A program made the translations under genes and the position numbers. The notes beneath the pieces were generated by a model, which saw nothing but the letters and a program-made list of their open reading frames with translations, made no database searches and was not told the origin of the DNA. A DNA stretch of 64,000 nucleotides from Sesamum alatum (taxonomy: Eukaryota > Streptophyta > Magnoliopsida > Lamiales > Pedaliaceae), in the NCBI GenBank assembly GCA_034509735.1, contig JACGWO010000001.1:12292854-12356853 (forward strand), in the 5' to 3' direction. Positions 1 through 12,249 of this stretch are shown here, piece after piece (the first letter of the stretch is position 1; each line of letters opens with the position of its first letter).

Positions 1-355
1 GCTTGATTTAGGGCTCACAACGGGAGGACAAGCTTTATAATGTTTAAACATAGAGAGTGAGACCATGTGAACGTGTTTATATAGGATACGAATATGAGGA
101 GAGTGAGACACCAAACATTGATAGCATCGAACGTTTCACGTTCTAACAATTTCGAATGTGTATTAGTTCATATATATTTATCCAAGTGAGCAGCACCAGC
201 AGCTATAACCACACAACATCTGAACTCAATGTGATCTCACAAGTTTGGGTTTGGTTGATTTAAGAATGAGCTAACTACATATGATGCAGCAACCGATTAG
301 GAAGAAACGCTTCACATGTCCCCTTCTTGCCTCTTCCTTTTTCCCGAATCTTTTT
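1..355. other. intergenic, nothing recognised
   Basis: AT-rich sequence without an open frame that resembles a known protein. No RNA gene was recognised. The stretch could be the flank of a gene outside the window. Confidence 0.4.
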
Positions 356-799
356 GGTAGACTACAGTCACCTTTCAGATTTGATATAATTGTAAACACC
401 TTCTCATTGTTTGAAAAATTACAAATGTCCGATCTGATTTTAACGTCCATCTAACAACGGGCACATTTTTGTTAGGCTCCGTAAGGTTTCCATCCATTTT
501 TTGTGATTAACTGACCAAAACGTCATTTTATATATATATTTTTAATAATTTTTTTGAAATACTTTTATGGATTAGTGTAGTTTATGGATTATTTACTTCG
601 CATGCCCTCAATTTTTCTTTATTTTTTACATTTTCCAAACATTAAAAAAAACACAGCAAGGGTAAAATAGTTATTTCTACCTCATTCTCTAGGGCCTACA
701 TACTTATTTTTCATTTGAGGGGGTATATTTAATTTTCCACACCATGAGGGAATATTCATAATTATGTCAAAATGTAATAAAGGTAGCTGTGATTTATCC
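356..799. mobile_element. MITE, family M1 (copy A)
   Basis: Non-coding foldback element of about 440 bp. Its left end (GGTAGACTACAGTCACC) and right end (GGTAGCTGTGATTTATCC) are inverted copies of each other. The arms continue inwards with the phrases gatataattgtaaacacc and tcataattatgtcaaa. The same arms recur at 2581, 13305, 14105, 40145 and 58224. Long terminal inverted repeats and 8-9 bp duplications at other copies suggest a Mutator-type non-autonomous family. Confidence 0.7.
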
Positions 800-1014
800 T
801 TTTTTTTTTTTTAGTTGTTAATTTACAGTAGGTTGAGTATAATACAACCGACTCATACTAATCAAATATTATATACATATTGGTCTTAAAATTAGGTTTT
901 TCTTATTTAATATCGGAGATCAGACTGATTTTGTCTGGAACGGAGGTGATAAATTTAAACGCCTCATAATAAGTACAATTATGAGATTTGGAGACCTACA
1001 TATATCGACAAGAA

Positions 1015-1396
1015 TCACTAAAAAAAAAAAAAAAAAATAGTGACAAAACAAATCAAGCGATAATTTCAATATTGTCACTAATTATAAATATTTAATGACG
1101 AGAATATTTATTTTGTCATAATAATGAATTTCATAATTTTAATAGTTATTATTATCTTGTAAAAATTGCTATTAACATGAAAGTGACAAACATGTGCATA
1201 ATATTGCCACTAAATACACTTAATGACTCATGTACAGTGACCATCTAGTGGCAACAAATAATATTTGTCACTATATTGTGTTGTCACTAAGTTGTACTAT
1301 AGATGTGATTAGTAACAACTTTATACACATTTTTTTATCATTAATAGTTATACAGTGACGAGAAAAAAAATTATTGTCATTTAATATATATTTTTA
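1015..1396. mobile_element. CACTA-like non-autonomous element (tentative)
   Basis: The left end reads CACTAAAAA followed by a long A tract and TAGTGACAAA. The right end reads TATTTTTAGTC, a one-base variant of TTTTTAGTG. The interior repeats gtgac/gtcac motifs. This looks like a small CACTA derivative. A clear 3-bp target duplication is not seen. Confidence 0.4.
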
Positions 1397-1399
1397 GTC

Positions 1400-2580
1400 T
1401 AAGACAGAATGAGAAATATTACACACAGGTTCATCTAAATTGTTGAATGTAGAGATGATGTAGCATGGCAAGTCAACCTTCCATGCAAACATTTTTCAAT
1501 AAAAACCTTACCCCAAGGCAAAAGTAAGTAGGTAACTGTGGAAAAATGCAATTCGTTTAGCGGCAATTAACGTTTGACTGGTTAACGTAAGAGAGGGTGG
1601 CTGGAAATTTTAGTACTATATGAACACAAGACTTCAAATGTTTCGCAGAGTGGAGTGTTTACTAAGAACAAGAAAGTATTTGCGTGGCGTGCATGATGGG
1701 GATACGTTGTCCCCACATTTTTCACTTTGAATTTAACCTCATATTGATTACCTATAAGTTGAAAATAATCCTAGAAAAGGGGTCGGGTTTATTTTGAAAA
1801 TTTTGAGGGAAACCTCTGACTTATATATCCGTTGTATTCGGGGAAATATTCGTCGAGCTTGAACCAATTTTACATTCATGTCAACAATTTGGGATCCAAT
1901 TTCATGTTGACTATTCGTAGGATTTCTTTGGTACGATCAGTAACCTTTTAATTATTATAATTTACAAAATATATAAATATTCTTTAAATTATGAAAATCT
2001 CTGTATTCTTCTTTCACAACTTGTCTGACTAGTTTCCCAACAATTATGTAAAAGAAATTAAAATTTTGAATTATTTAAATTTTGCTTATACAAGAGGAAC
2101 ACAATAATCATATAGTCTAATTATTATATTTTGTGCACATTTTGTACGGCACTTGAATATTGCATGAAGGAATATATATATATATATATGTTAGATTTTA
2201 TTAATTGCACGTGAATTTGTTGGCATTCGTGTATAATAGCAGGAATTTAGTCATATGTGGCATCCAGGGAAAATACATAGGAAAAAACAAACCAAACCAC
2301 AATTTGCATTTACTTACACGTTTTTGTTTTCTGTTTTTTTTTTAGGTAAATAAGGATAGTAACATGCGTCTTCCATTCAGCTCGTCCCTCCTACATACAT
2401 AGCGTAGTCCCCTGAAATTCAAATGCAAAATCATATCCACGTTATCATGCTAATTGGATTTTTTTTATTGCATGTTTTATTGTATTTCACGTGTACACGT
2501 TACGTGTATAAAAATTACGATATTGATTTGATTTGAGAATTTTTTTTTTTATACATATACCGTATATATATTAAATAAAA
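1400..2580. other. intergenic, AT-rich
   Basis: No gene is seen. A short (TA)n run lies at about 2173-2188. The rest is unassigned AT-rich DNA. Confidence 0.4.
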
Positions 2581-3496
2581 GGATAAATTATAGCTACCTC
2601 CCCTGAGATTTGATATAATTATAAAGGGTTAATTACACTTAGATCTCCTCTGAAAATGTGAAATTACACTTTCCCACAAAAAAGTTTTGAAATTACACTT
2701 ACACCCCCCCTTTAAAAATTCATCGTCTACACCTGATCTTTTTTCGATGTGGTTTCGGCGGCAAGTGATAGTTAGCAAAAATAATTACACAAATTTTCAA
2801 TTTTGCATCTCATGTAATATTTTCATATATATTTTTGTACTTATAAGGGGATAAATGCAATATCTAGATATGGAGTAAGGTTAACATTATTATATTTTTC
2901 CCCTTATAAGTAGAAAATTATACATGAAAATGTTAAATGAAAGGTAAAATTGAAAAATAATGTAATTATTCTTGTTGATGTCAACATTTTTCGTCGAAAC
3001 CTTAACGAAAGAAGGTCAGGTGTAAACGGTGAATTTTAAGAGGGGGTGAATGTAATTTTAAAACTTTTCTGGGGGAAAGTGTAATTTTGCATTTTCAGAG
3101 GGGATCCAAGTGTAATTAACCCTAATTATAAATACCCTCTCATTGTTTGAAAATTTAAAAATACCCCCCCTGAGATTTGTAACCGTCTAACAAATAACCC
3201 ATTTTCATCCATTTTATGGCTGAACTGACCAAAATGTCATCATGCATTTTATTTAATTTTTTAAATTTTTTGGACTACAATGCGCAGGGATAGTTTCTTA
3301 AGTTTTTACATGGAGGAATAATAATATTATTTGTCTCGACTGATTTTCTACAATTTAACAAACAAAGTCAAGAAAATGGCCAATTTCAAGCCTTTTGTTA
3401 AAAATTACAAACCTCAGGAGGTGTTCGTAATTTTTCAAACAATGAGGGGTATTTGTAATTATACCAAACCTCAAGGGAGGTAGCTATAATTTATAC
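2581..3496. mobile_element. MITE, family M1 (copy B), interrupted
   Basis: The outer ends (GGATAAATTATAGCTACC and its inverse near 3479-3496) belong to the M1 family. The element is split by a second foldback element at 2626-3122, so its own sequence is 2581-2625 plus 3123-3496. Confidence 0.75.
2626..3122. mobile_element. foldback MITE nested in an M1 element
   Basis: The ends are GGGTTAATTACACTT and AAGTGTAATTAACCC, perfect inverted repeats that continue imperfectly through most of the 497-bp element. Both flanks are the 10-mer taattataaa (2616-2625 and 3123-3132), a target-site duplication. Terminal repeat type and duplication length suggest a Mutator-like non-autonomous element. No coding capacity. 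Confidence 0.8.
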
Positions 3497-3499
3497 TAA

Positions 3500-4406
3500 T
3501 ATAAAAAGAAAACATAATTTTCACTCACAAAAGGCAATTACTTACACCGCGACACCAATTTTTGTTATGTTAATTATACCTCTAAGTTAGTTTCTTTTTT
3601 TTGCTTTATTTCTTTCTTTCTTCTTTTTTTGAAATATGTTATAATATATTTTAAAGTATGAAATATTATTTATTATATGCACACAGGGACGACATGCCAA
3701 TCCAATTAATTTATCCTAAATAAAATAGGAGATGCAATGTGAATTGCAATAGGGAATTCAATTTGCATTATCACGGCTGTTAATACTCCTCCAAGACTCA
3801 TACATCACAATTAACTTTCTGCTTATGAAATAAATATATTATTTAGTTAGTAAAATTAAGGTTGAGTGACTTGTACAAATTTTATGTTGCGGCCGGTTTT
3901 TGTTGGTAGTGTTGTTTTTGCATTTGTCAAAGTATTTTAAATGACTCCTTCATTTAAATCTTAAATTATTAGAGACGAGAATCATTTCAAATTCTCCACG
4001 TACATTATTCTCTTTTATAAATAAGTAGCGATAAAATTCAAATCCAAAACTTTTAGCATGGTTTGTATATAATACCATGTTAAATAATAATTTTATCTAA
4101 AAGTTTAAATTATTAAAAAAAATCATTTAATGTTAATATTTTCTCAAAGTATATTTGAAAATATTCATGTGCATCTCACTCATTAAACAAAAATATTTAT
4201 AAGGAATGATAATCAGTATAATGATTAAAATGCTCTGAAATATTCAGTTTGAGTTGTGGAATTTGTCGGACAGTATTTTAAAATACTAATTCAATTGAAG
4301 TTATTTTAGTTGATAAATAAAGTATTTTATCACATATGTGATTGTCAATCAAGATAACTAATTTGATATTCATGAGCGTCTTGTGTCTGCGATCTCATTA
4401 GTTATA
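3500..4406. other. intergenic, AT-rich
   Basis: No gene, RNA or well-bounded element recognised. Confidence 0.4.
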
Positions 4407-4697
4407 CTAGCTATCCTTGCATGTCGTTCCTGTGTATATATAATAAATAATTCTTTACGCTTTAAAATATATTATAAATAAGAGTAAAATATATAAACTA
4501 ACGCATCATATTTAAAAGAAAAGTAGGAAAGAAAGAAAAAACTAAATAATCAGTTAGTATAAATTTTGAAAAGTTGAATAAAGTAGTTATCTTATCAATT
4601 GAGGGTTATTTTTAGCATTACCAAAAAAGTAGTGCAGCAATATCATTAACCACCATTTGTAAGTTAAAAAAATATTTATTTTATATAATAGTATAGA
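4407..4697 (-). mobile_element. short non-autonomous Helitron
   Basis: Read on the minus strand the element begins TCTATACTATTATA and ends CTAG, and it sits between host A (4406) and T (4698). That is the Helitron rule (5' TC, 3' CTRR, insertion between A and T). It is homologous along its length to 10741-11007. The 3' hairpin is degraded in this copy. Confidence 0.65.
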
Positions 4698-4708
4698 TAT
4701 ACCAGTGT

Positions 4709-4863
4709 TATTACAAGAAAATGAGTCAATAGCTACAAAAACAATTTAATACTAGAATCAACATCGAATTAATTAGTGAACAAAATTATTACTAAATTCG
4801 GTTTTAATTCACCTATTTTCAAATGAATAAATGTCGTTACTATTAGCATTCTTTCTTGTAGTG
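4709..4863. mobile_element. small CACTA-like MITE (tentative)
   Basis: The right end read inwards is CACTACAAGAAAGAATG. The left end TATTACAAGAAAATGA is a decayed inverse copy. Element of about 155 bp without coding capacity. Confidence 0.4.
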
Positions 4864-4869
4864 TGCTAT

Positions 4870-6115
4870 AATATATAAATTTATCATCTTATATCTAAAA
4901 AAAAAAAAAAGTAAAAACAATCATTGATCATAAGCTTGTGACAGTTTAGAAGGAAATGAAAGAATCATTTTCAATAATAATAATAATAATTTATTATATA
5001 TGTATATTATGAATATATTAGCTAAAATTAATATGTATCCTGCCTCCCACATGAAGCAAAGTCGCATTTTGTGTAATTTGACCATGAACGGGTAGGTTCG
5101 CGACTTATCTGTCAGGTCAAATCTAAAATTAACAATCATGTGCATTTAAAGAGGCGACCGCAATAACAGGTATATTTCTTGGTTAAATCAAAGATTATAA
5201 TTATTATTTCTTAAGTACAGTTACATGTTGTAATTTTTATTATGTTTTGATTAGTCGGTCGCATTATTGGGGCGGTTATTAATATATTAATCACGTCCAT
5301 AATTCAGTTATTAATATAATTAGCCCTGTCTTAATTACTTAATTAGACTAGTTGTGCAGTTGAGACCCTTCTTTTTAATATTGGCTTTCATATAATTAGA
5401 GAAGAAAAAAAAAAAGAATAATTACCCATTTTTCAATCTCATGTGCACCATCACGTCCAAGTCTAATGATTAAAGCTGAAATTTTAAAATCTTAATAAAT
5501 ACATTCAATTAATTAGTAATTAATATTTTGATTTAAAAATAAACATTTTTTTTGGGTAGAAAAAGACAAATTTCTTGATGAATTAAATATTAATATAGTA
5601 TAGATTCTTAAAAAAAGGGTAGTTTGTAGTTTGAATTATCTAAACTGTCTACTTTTGCAGAGAGTGCGTACGAGTTGTCTTTTAATTTTTATTTTTTTAA
5701 AAATGGAAAATCAATTATAGTTAGTATAATAAATTGTAATAAATCAAAATTCTAAAGATTCAATCAGGAGCAACTTGGTTCGTGTGAGTTGGCATAGATT
5801 TTCACTTCGTGGAAGTTGTCAATATAGTACATATATGATATAATATTTTTGGTACACACATTAATTATTTTAAATTAGACATCGTTTATATAATAATTAA
5901 TTTAATTTAGAGAAGCAAGTGAAATAATCTTGCTCAATCTACAACAAACATGCACACGCCCGTACTCAAAGTGGTACTTTTTACGTACGAGCTCATTTCA
6001 TACCATAATTACTGTATCAAGACTCAACCTTTAGATCCAAAGACTTGTCGAATAATAATGTGAATATTAAAACAAATTTTTTTTTTAAAAAAAAAATGAT
6101 GGTACAAAATAAGTA
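4870..6115. other. intergenic, AT-rich
   Basis: No gene recognised. A weak inverted repeat around gaccgcaataac (about 5155) and ggtcgcattattgg (about 5258) could be a decayed small element. Confidence 0.3.
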
Positions 6116-6120
6116 ACAAA

Positions 6121-6260
6121 TCACCAATGATCTCTTGTCCTAGTGGTTACGGTTGAGGTTAGGTTCAAATCCCCATCAATACGTGAGATGATAGTCTACT
6201 ATATAATAGAATTGTTTGTATTGTTTAGATTTTATTTATATAATATTGTTGATTAATGTA
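6121..6260 (+). mobile_element. tRNA-derived SINE (degraded copy)
   Basis: Contains CTAGTGGTTACGG (A-box-like) and AGGTTCAAATCCCC (B-box-like). These are followed by the same tRNA-unrelated body found at 12040-12245 (gatagtctactatataatag, then atattgttgat). The interval between the boxes is shorter than in the other copy. Confidence 0.6.
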
Positions 6261-6269
6261 TAATTATTT

Positions 6270-7450
6270 ATACGTATTCTTATCGAAATATAGTGATTGG
6301 ATACCACAATCCAATATAAGACACAATCTCATTAACTAGTCCAACAATATTCTCACTTTCACACGTCAATCTTTATTATAAAATTAAAAAAAACACATAT
6401 GTTCTACTAAAAATGAAAGCATAAACAAACCCGATAAGTAATTATATTTGACAGAATAAAAAGTAGAATTTAGGGGATTAAAAAAGAAAAGAATATATTG
6501 CAGAAATGCCGATGATGAGGAAACAGGAAAATAAAGAAAAGGGAAGTGAGACAGGGCGCCATCCCGTCCGCGCACAAGTATGTACATCATTATTCCAGCA
6601 ACAATCTACTCCTGAGATTTCATTTCACTCAAACTGAAACCTCAACACAAATTCCAGGAACTGTGCTGGAAATCACCACCCACGTGAATACCCCTTTATT
6701 TTACTACTATATATATAATTAATTATTTATTCATTTGCATGGATCTGGAAGCACTTCATTTAACTACTACTCTCTTCATTTATTTCCCATGCTCCTCTAC
6801 TAATATATTTATTATAATAATAACTAGCTTCCAACTACTCTACCATTCTTCCTTCATTATAATTTTATTAATTAATCATATATATATATATATATATAGA
6901 TTGAAATTAAATTCAAAACGACCAACTTTATCGATGGGTCGTCCATGTTTTCTTCGTGTTTGCTTGCTGAAATCTCTGTAATATATATTGCACAAGACAG
7001 GCAATTTGATTTTGGTTGATGCTGCCGATTCTAGTTAGGAAACATACAAGAATAGAGCGCGCAATATAAATGTGACGAACATGGATACGCTAATTTAGAT
7101 ATTTTTCGAGATTTATTGATACAAACGGGTAGGAATTATCCCCCACTATGCTGTTTTAGGCAGAGCATTAGGTCTGTTATAATCCATACAATAACTGGAC
7201 AAACTCATAATGCCATCAACTACAAAATGCGACATTTATTATTTTTATTACTTGTGCAGTCCCAAGATTTTTTCATGTTGTTTTTTCTTTTTTTAATTTG
7301 AATTAATATGACAAGAATTATTAACATTTTTATGATACAAGGGAAGGGACAGTTATTTGATATATCATTATGAAAGTGGATATTATATAGTTTTTATATC
7401 ATGTATGGAAACAGGATACACAAACATGCGTATGCTGAATTACGTAGTGG
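6270..7450. other. intergenic upstream of GH3
   Basis: AT-rich, with a (TA)n run at about 6880-6898. The short open frames do not resemble proteins. Confidence 0.4.
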
Positions 7451-7669
7451 GTTTTAGGTTTCTATGTCACATAGGCTGTCTGAATGAAACAGTGGGAAAT
7501 GAAATGCCGAGCTAGCCGGCCGCCCATCGCTGTCGTGGACCAACAAGTTTACCGGAAAAGGGCAGCTTGGTTGGCTGACGTACGCCACAGTCCAAGAGCC
7601 AAGCCACAGCCTGTGACTGCTGACATGGGCCCAACTGGGGACCACATGCACCCCTTTGAGGAGCCAAGC

Positions 7670-8036
7670 CGACGTGTCTGGGACCCACATTGTCCCTCCT
7701 CGTATTTACGGGGGTTGCCCCCCTTCTCCTGTGGTTTTACCTTTCTGACCCCTCCGCGTCTGACTTTCTTCTTACAAACGCACGTTTTTGGACTTTGGGT
7801 CCCCCCCGTGACATGGCACGTGACGTGGCACCCCTGTTCCCCCACCTATAAATATCGCCTTCCCCTTCCCCCAACTCCTCACCAGCTACTTCCCCAAACT
7901 TCTTCTGGTCATCCATTCACTTCTCTCCCTCCCTCCCTCCCTCAAACAAACACATTCTCTCTTTCTCTCTCTAAAAATATACATAAATCTCTCTCTCTCT
8001 CCTCTCTTTCTCTCTCTAAAATTATATACTGTATTA
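7670..8036 (+). promoter_or_regulatory. GH3 core promoter and 5' leader
   Basis: A TATA box (TATAAATA) lies at 7847-7854. A perfect G-box CACGTG is at 7817-7822, followed at once by a second ACGT core. TGTC-type auxin-response-element cores occur at 7675 (TGTCTG) and 7691 (TGTCCC), 16 bp apart in the same orientation. The leader from about 7915 to the ATG is rich in CT repeats, common in plant 5' UTRs. Auxin response through ARFs is known for this gene family; that these particular cores mediate it is inference. Confidence 0.55.
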
Positions 8037-10033
8037 ATGGCGGTTGATTCGATTTTGTCGTCTCCATTGGGTCCTCCTGCGTGTGAGAAAGACGCAAAGG
8101 CGCTTCAGTTTATCGAGGAGATGACCCGAAATGCCGACTCAGTTCAAGAAAATGTCTTGGCCCAAATCCTGACCCGAAATGCGCAGACAGAATACCTTCA
8201 GCGTTACAACCTCAACGGCGCCACGGATCGCGACACTTTCAAATCAAAAATCCCCATGGTTACCTACGAAGATCTCCAGCCGTTGATCCAAAGAATCGCT
8301 AATGGCGACCGTTCTCCCATTTTATCTGCTCACCCCGTCTCCGAATTCCTCACCAGGTAATTGATTCAAAGCAATATATATAAACCAACTATTTTATTTG
8401 AATATTAAGATATTATTACAAATTTTGACGTAGAAATAATAATATATATTTTTTTTCTTTTTTGAACAGCTCTGGGACTTCAGCTGGTGAAAGAAAACTC
8501 ATGCCCACTATCAAAGAAGAATTGGATCGTCGTCAGCTTCTCTACAGTCTTCTCATGCCTGTAATGAACCTGTGAGTATTACATGGACAATATTTTCTTT
8601 TCAATTTTGTTTAAGATTTCGTGAAAGTTTATGTTTATGACGAGTGCATGTGGAACAGATACGTGAAGGGACTGGACAAAGGCAAAGGGCTTTACTTCTT
8701 GTTCATCAAGTCCGAGACCAAGACTCCGGGTGGGCTCCCAGCCCGACCCGTCCTCACAAGCTACTACAAGAGCGACCACTTCAAGACCCGACCCTACGAC
8801 CCCTACAACGTCTACACAAGTCCCAATGAAGCCATCCTTTGCCCGGACTCATTCCAGAGCATGTACACTCAGATGCTGTGCGGCCTTTACGAACGCAAAC
8901 AAGTCCTCCGGGTTGGGGCGGTCTTCGCCTCCGGCCTTCTCCGGGCCATACGGTTTCTTCAGCTCAATTGGCAGCAACTCACGGAAGACATCCGAACCGG
9001 GTCCCTCAACCCAAAAGTGACCGACCCATCAATCCGTGAGTGCATGACCCGGGTAGTCAGGCCCGACCCGGAATTGGCTGATTTTATTACCAAGGAATGC
9101 TCCAAGGACAACTGGGAGCGAATTATTACCAGAATCTGGCCCAACACAAAATACCTGGACGTGATTGTTACTGGTGCAATGGCTCAATACATCCCAACCC
9201 TTGATTACTACAGCGGGGGACTCCCAAAAGCCTGCACCATGTACGCCTCATCCGAGTGTTATTTCGGCCTCAATCTCAACCCCATGTGCAAGCCCTCCGA
9301 AGTTTCCTACACCATCATGCCAAACATGGCCTATTTCGAGTTCTTGCCCCACGAACCCAACTCAACCGGTTCAACCCGTGACTCGCCCCCTAGACTCGTT
9401 GACCTAGCCGACGTTGAAATCGGCAAGGAATACGAACTCGTCATCACAACCTATGCCGGCCTCTACCGCTACCGAGTGGGCGACATCCTCCGAGTCACCG
9501 GCTTCCATAATTCGGCTCCACAATTCCAATTCGTCAGACGAAAAAACGTGCTCCTAAGCATCGACTCAGACAAGACCGATGAGGCTGAGCTACAAGCCGC
9601 AGTGGAGAATGCCTCACGTCTTTTACGTGAATTCAACACGAGCGTGGTCGAGTACACGAGCTACGCTGATACAAAGACGATTCCGGGTCATTACGTGATA
9701 TATTGGGAGTTACTAGGTAAAGACTCGGGCAACTCGCCTAGTGACCAGGTGTTAGAACAATGTTGTCTAGCCATGGAAGAATCGCTCAACTCGGTCTACC
9801 GTCAATGTCGTGTTGCGGACAACTCAATTGGGCCGTTGGAAATCCGAGTTGTCCGAAACGGCACTTTCGAGGAGTTAATGGACTATGCAATCTCACGGGG
9901 CGCATCGATTAATCAGTACAAGGTGCCGAGGTGTGTTAGTTTTACGCCGATTATGGAACTTCTCGACTCACGAGTCGTGTCGTCTCATTTTAGCCCATCA
10001 TTACCGCAATGGACGCCCGAACGACGTCGGTAA
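8037..10033 (+). CDS. GH3.1: GH3 indole-3-acetic acid-amido synthetase (group II, GH3.1-like)
   Basis: Three exons, 8037-8356, 8470-8571 and 8659-10033, all with GT..AG borders and compatible phases, give a protein of about 598 residues, the usual family length. GH3 enzymes adenylate indole-3-acetic acid and couple it to an amino acid, which lowers free auxin; they act in the cytosol. Visible motifs are the nucleotide-binding [10 protein letters not shown] (residues 107-116, made by joining exons 1 and 2), [14 protein letters not shown] (about 336-349) and YRYRVGD (410-416). The C-terminal end, SPERRR-like (TPERRR), is typical of GH3.1-GH3.6 proteins, and the start MAVDS is shared with GH3.1. 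The gene appears complete. The exact paralogue number is a guess from remembered Arabidopsis sequence. Confidence 0.95.
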
Positions 10034-10330
10034 GAAGGTAGATAAAATAAGTCAAGAATTATGACCGACCAAGAGAAGTCAATGCCATGAAAGATTCCTT
10101 AGTGTTTTATTTTTTGGTCCTTTATAAGGGACTTTGGTTTGATTTTTACCTCTTTTCTTTTTTTGGTTTGTAATTGTGATTAGGTGTGTAAATTAGAAAA
10201 AGGAGGTCTGAAAGTTAGGTCTTGTATGGTTCCTTTTAACCTGTGAAAAGGATGTAACATTTTCAGGCTTGTTCAATGAATTGAACTTGTTTAAGTTCTA
10301 TTCGTTCAAGTAAATGACGACATTATGGGA
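10034..10330 (+). other. GH3 3' UTR region
   Basis: Downstream of the stop is a T-rich segment with TGTAAC and TTGTTCAATGAATTGAAC around 10254-10285, compatible with plant polyadenylation signals. The exact cleavage site cannot be read. Confidence 0.4.
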
Positions 10331-10740
10331 CAGTTGACGAGAATTGTTGTTGTTGGTTTTTTTGTTTTTTTTTTTAATTTATGTTAATGTAATGATGTTG
10401 ATGAATTAATCTTTACCTAGACCCCGGGAAAATGGGGGAGTTTTTCGTCTGTATTAGGCAACTAATCTAATGTTTATCATAACATTAAAATACTAAGTAA
10501 TGGTCTGAAGAAATCATTGGTTAATTTATTTGTTGTTTTATTTTTGTACGTTTTAAGGAAATGAAAATCAAAGAATAAACAGTTGTGTTATGTGGGTACA
10601 AAATAGAGATGTAGAGATACAGCCACGCGTAGGGACACGTGTGTGCATGCCATGCACTCAACATTGCATGTGAGAATTTTATTTATATTTGGTATGCACA
10701 ATATTTTAATCAATTGTCTCAGCGTTTCCATTTTTAAACA

Positions 10741-11007
10741 CTAGCTGTCATGACACGTTATTTCTGCGTGCATATAATAAATAATTTCACATTTTAAAAT
10801 ATATCATAAATAAGACCTAACACCTCACATCAAAAGAAAAATAAAAAAAATTAATCTATAAATTAATATAAACTTTGAAAACTTGAATAAATAGTTATTT
10901 TTATCAATTGAAGGTTATTTTTGGCCATACAAAAAATCAGTGCGGCGGTGCCATTAACCGGTATTTGTGCGTAAAAGAGAGATTTTTTTTTTATATAATA
11001 GTATAGA
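10741..11007 (-). mobile_element. short non-autonomous Helitron
   Basis: On the minus strand it starts TCTATACTATTATATAAAA and ends CTAG, between host A (10740) and T (11008). A small hairpin (CACG at 10754-10757 with CGTG at 10767-10770) lies just inside the 3' end, as expected for Helitrons. It is homologous to 4407-4697. Confidence 0.7.
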
Positions 11008-11009
11008 TA

Positions 11010-12035
11010 GATTGATACATAAGGATATTTTTGGTAATTTTAAAATTTGGTGCTGCGATGTAAGTTTCCGTCATTTATTAGTGAAATCAGAGTTTGCTTT
11101 ATATAGTATAGATAAAATCCTCAGTTTGTGAATATTTGAAACAAAAATAAAAAATATATGAAAAAAAGTTGCAAATTGAAGTGTTTGAAAAATTATGATT
11201 TTATTACTATGTTTCCAAAGTTGGTAAGTTGTTTATAGATTTTGACTTAAGTTAATTTAATTTAAACAGTCCTAGCATCATATTCAATTTTTTTAAATGA
11301 TTTCAGCATTATTAAACTTCTAAAACTATATGCAAGCATGTAATTCACTTACTTCCTATAAATATTGATTAAATCATTTGTAATTGTAAAAAGAGAGAAA
11401 AAAAACCGATTGGTTGATTTTAGACTTCATTTTTTTGTATATATATATAAAGCGTTCTTTCAATATACAAATAATTATGATTCTATATATGTAATTTGTA
11501 TATATATAAAGTGCAATATTACAAAATACAACAATAATAATGGTACAAAAAATACTATTACACTGGAATATAATAATAGATGGTACAAAAATAATATTAT
11601 AGTATAATATAATACAAGTCTTATTTCCTTGATACACTAGAAGTAGAACATTTATTGCTGTATTGATAAGGTGCTCAAATCGTGTTGTCCTGTCTCTTTG
11701 AATCTGGACTCCTTTTTAAGCTTCATACGTTATCCTTTTGAATCTGGACTACTTTATCAGTTTTATTCATTGGAAACAATTATGCAACTTACCATATATA
11801 TTTAACTACGTAATAATGAAAAATATTTTTATATATACAGTTTTTTAGAAATGTCAATATTTCCTATTTTATGTTATTTTTCTTCCATCAAATACATAAT
11901 AAAAAAATTCAAATTATTTGTTATACAAGTTACAAATTATTTATTTGTTTCAATTCCATCTGTAGAACAATATTTAAATTTCAAACACTTACATATCCTC
12001 TGGGGGACAAAGCCAATTAAGCTAGAAGCCAATTA
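11010..12035. other. intergenic, AT-rich
   Basis: Very AT-rich with runs of taatataataata type. Small open frames here are low-complexity and were not accepted as genes. Confidence 0.4.
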
Positions 12036-12039
12036 AATC

Positions 12040-12245
12040 ATTGATCTCTTGACTTAGTGGTTAAGGTTGAGATCCCATGACTTTAGAGGTCATGGGTTCG
12101 AACCCCACCAATGCGTGGGAGGATGGTCTACTGTATAATAAGATTATGTTTATTGTAATAGTAAGAGATTGTTAGATTTAGTTTATGTGATATTGTTGAT
12201 CAAGTTATGATTATTGTAATAGTCGACAATGTATTCGATTTATTT
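12040..12245 (+). mobile_element. tRNA-derived SINE
   Basis: Internal RNA polymerase III promoter boxes are well kept: TTAGTGGTTAAGG (A box, about 12055) and GGGTTCGAACCCC (B box, about 12094). Between them is an anticodon-arm-like inverted pair (catgacttta / gaggtcatg). The ends do not form a tRNA acceptor stem, and a tRNA-unrelated body follows, shared with 6121-6260. Hence a SINE rather than a functional tRNA. Confidence 0.7.
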
Positions 12246-12249
12246 CAAT

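Noticed and set aside
7484..8047. 187-codon open frame upstream of and overlapping the GH3 start
   Set aside because: It covers the promoter and CT-rich leader, ends in Ser/Leu-rich low complexity from CT repeats and overlaps the true start in another frame.
8730..9657. Several open frames inside the GH3 third exon on both strands
   Set aside because: They are shadows of the GC-rich GH3 coding sequence and show no domain of their own.
12041..12115. Possible tRNA gene
   Set aside because: A and B boxes are good but the acceptor stem does not pair, and a shared non-tRNA body follows, so it was called a SINE.
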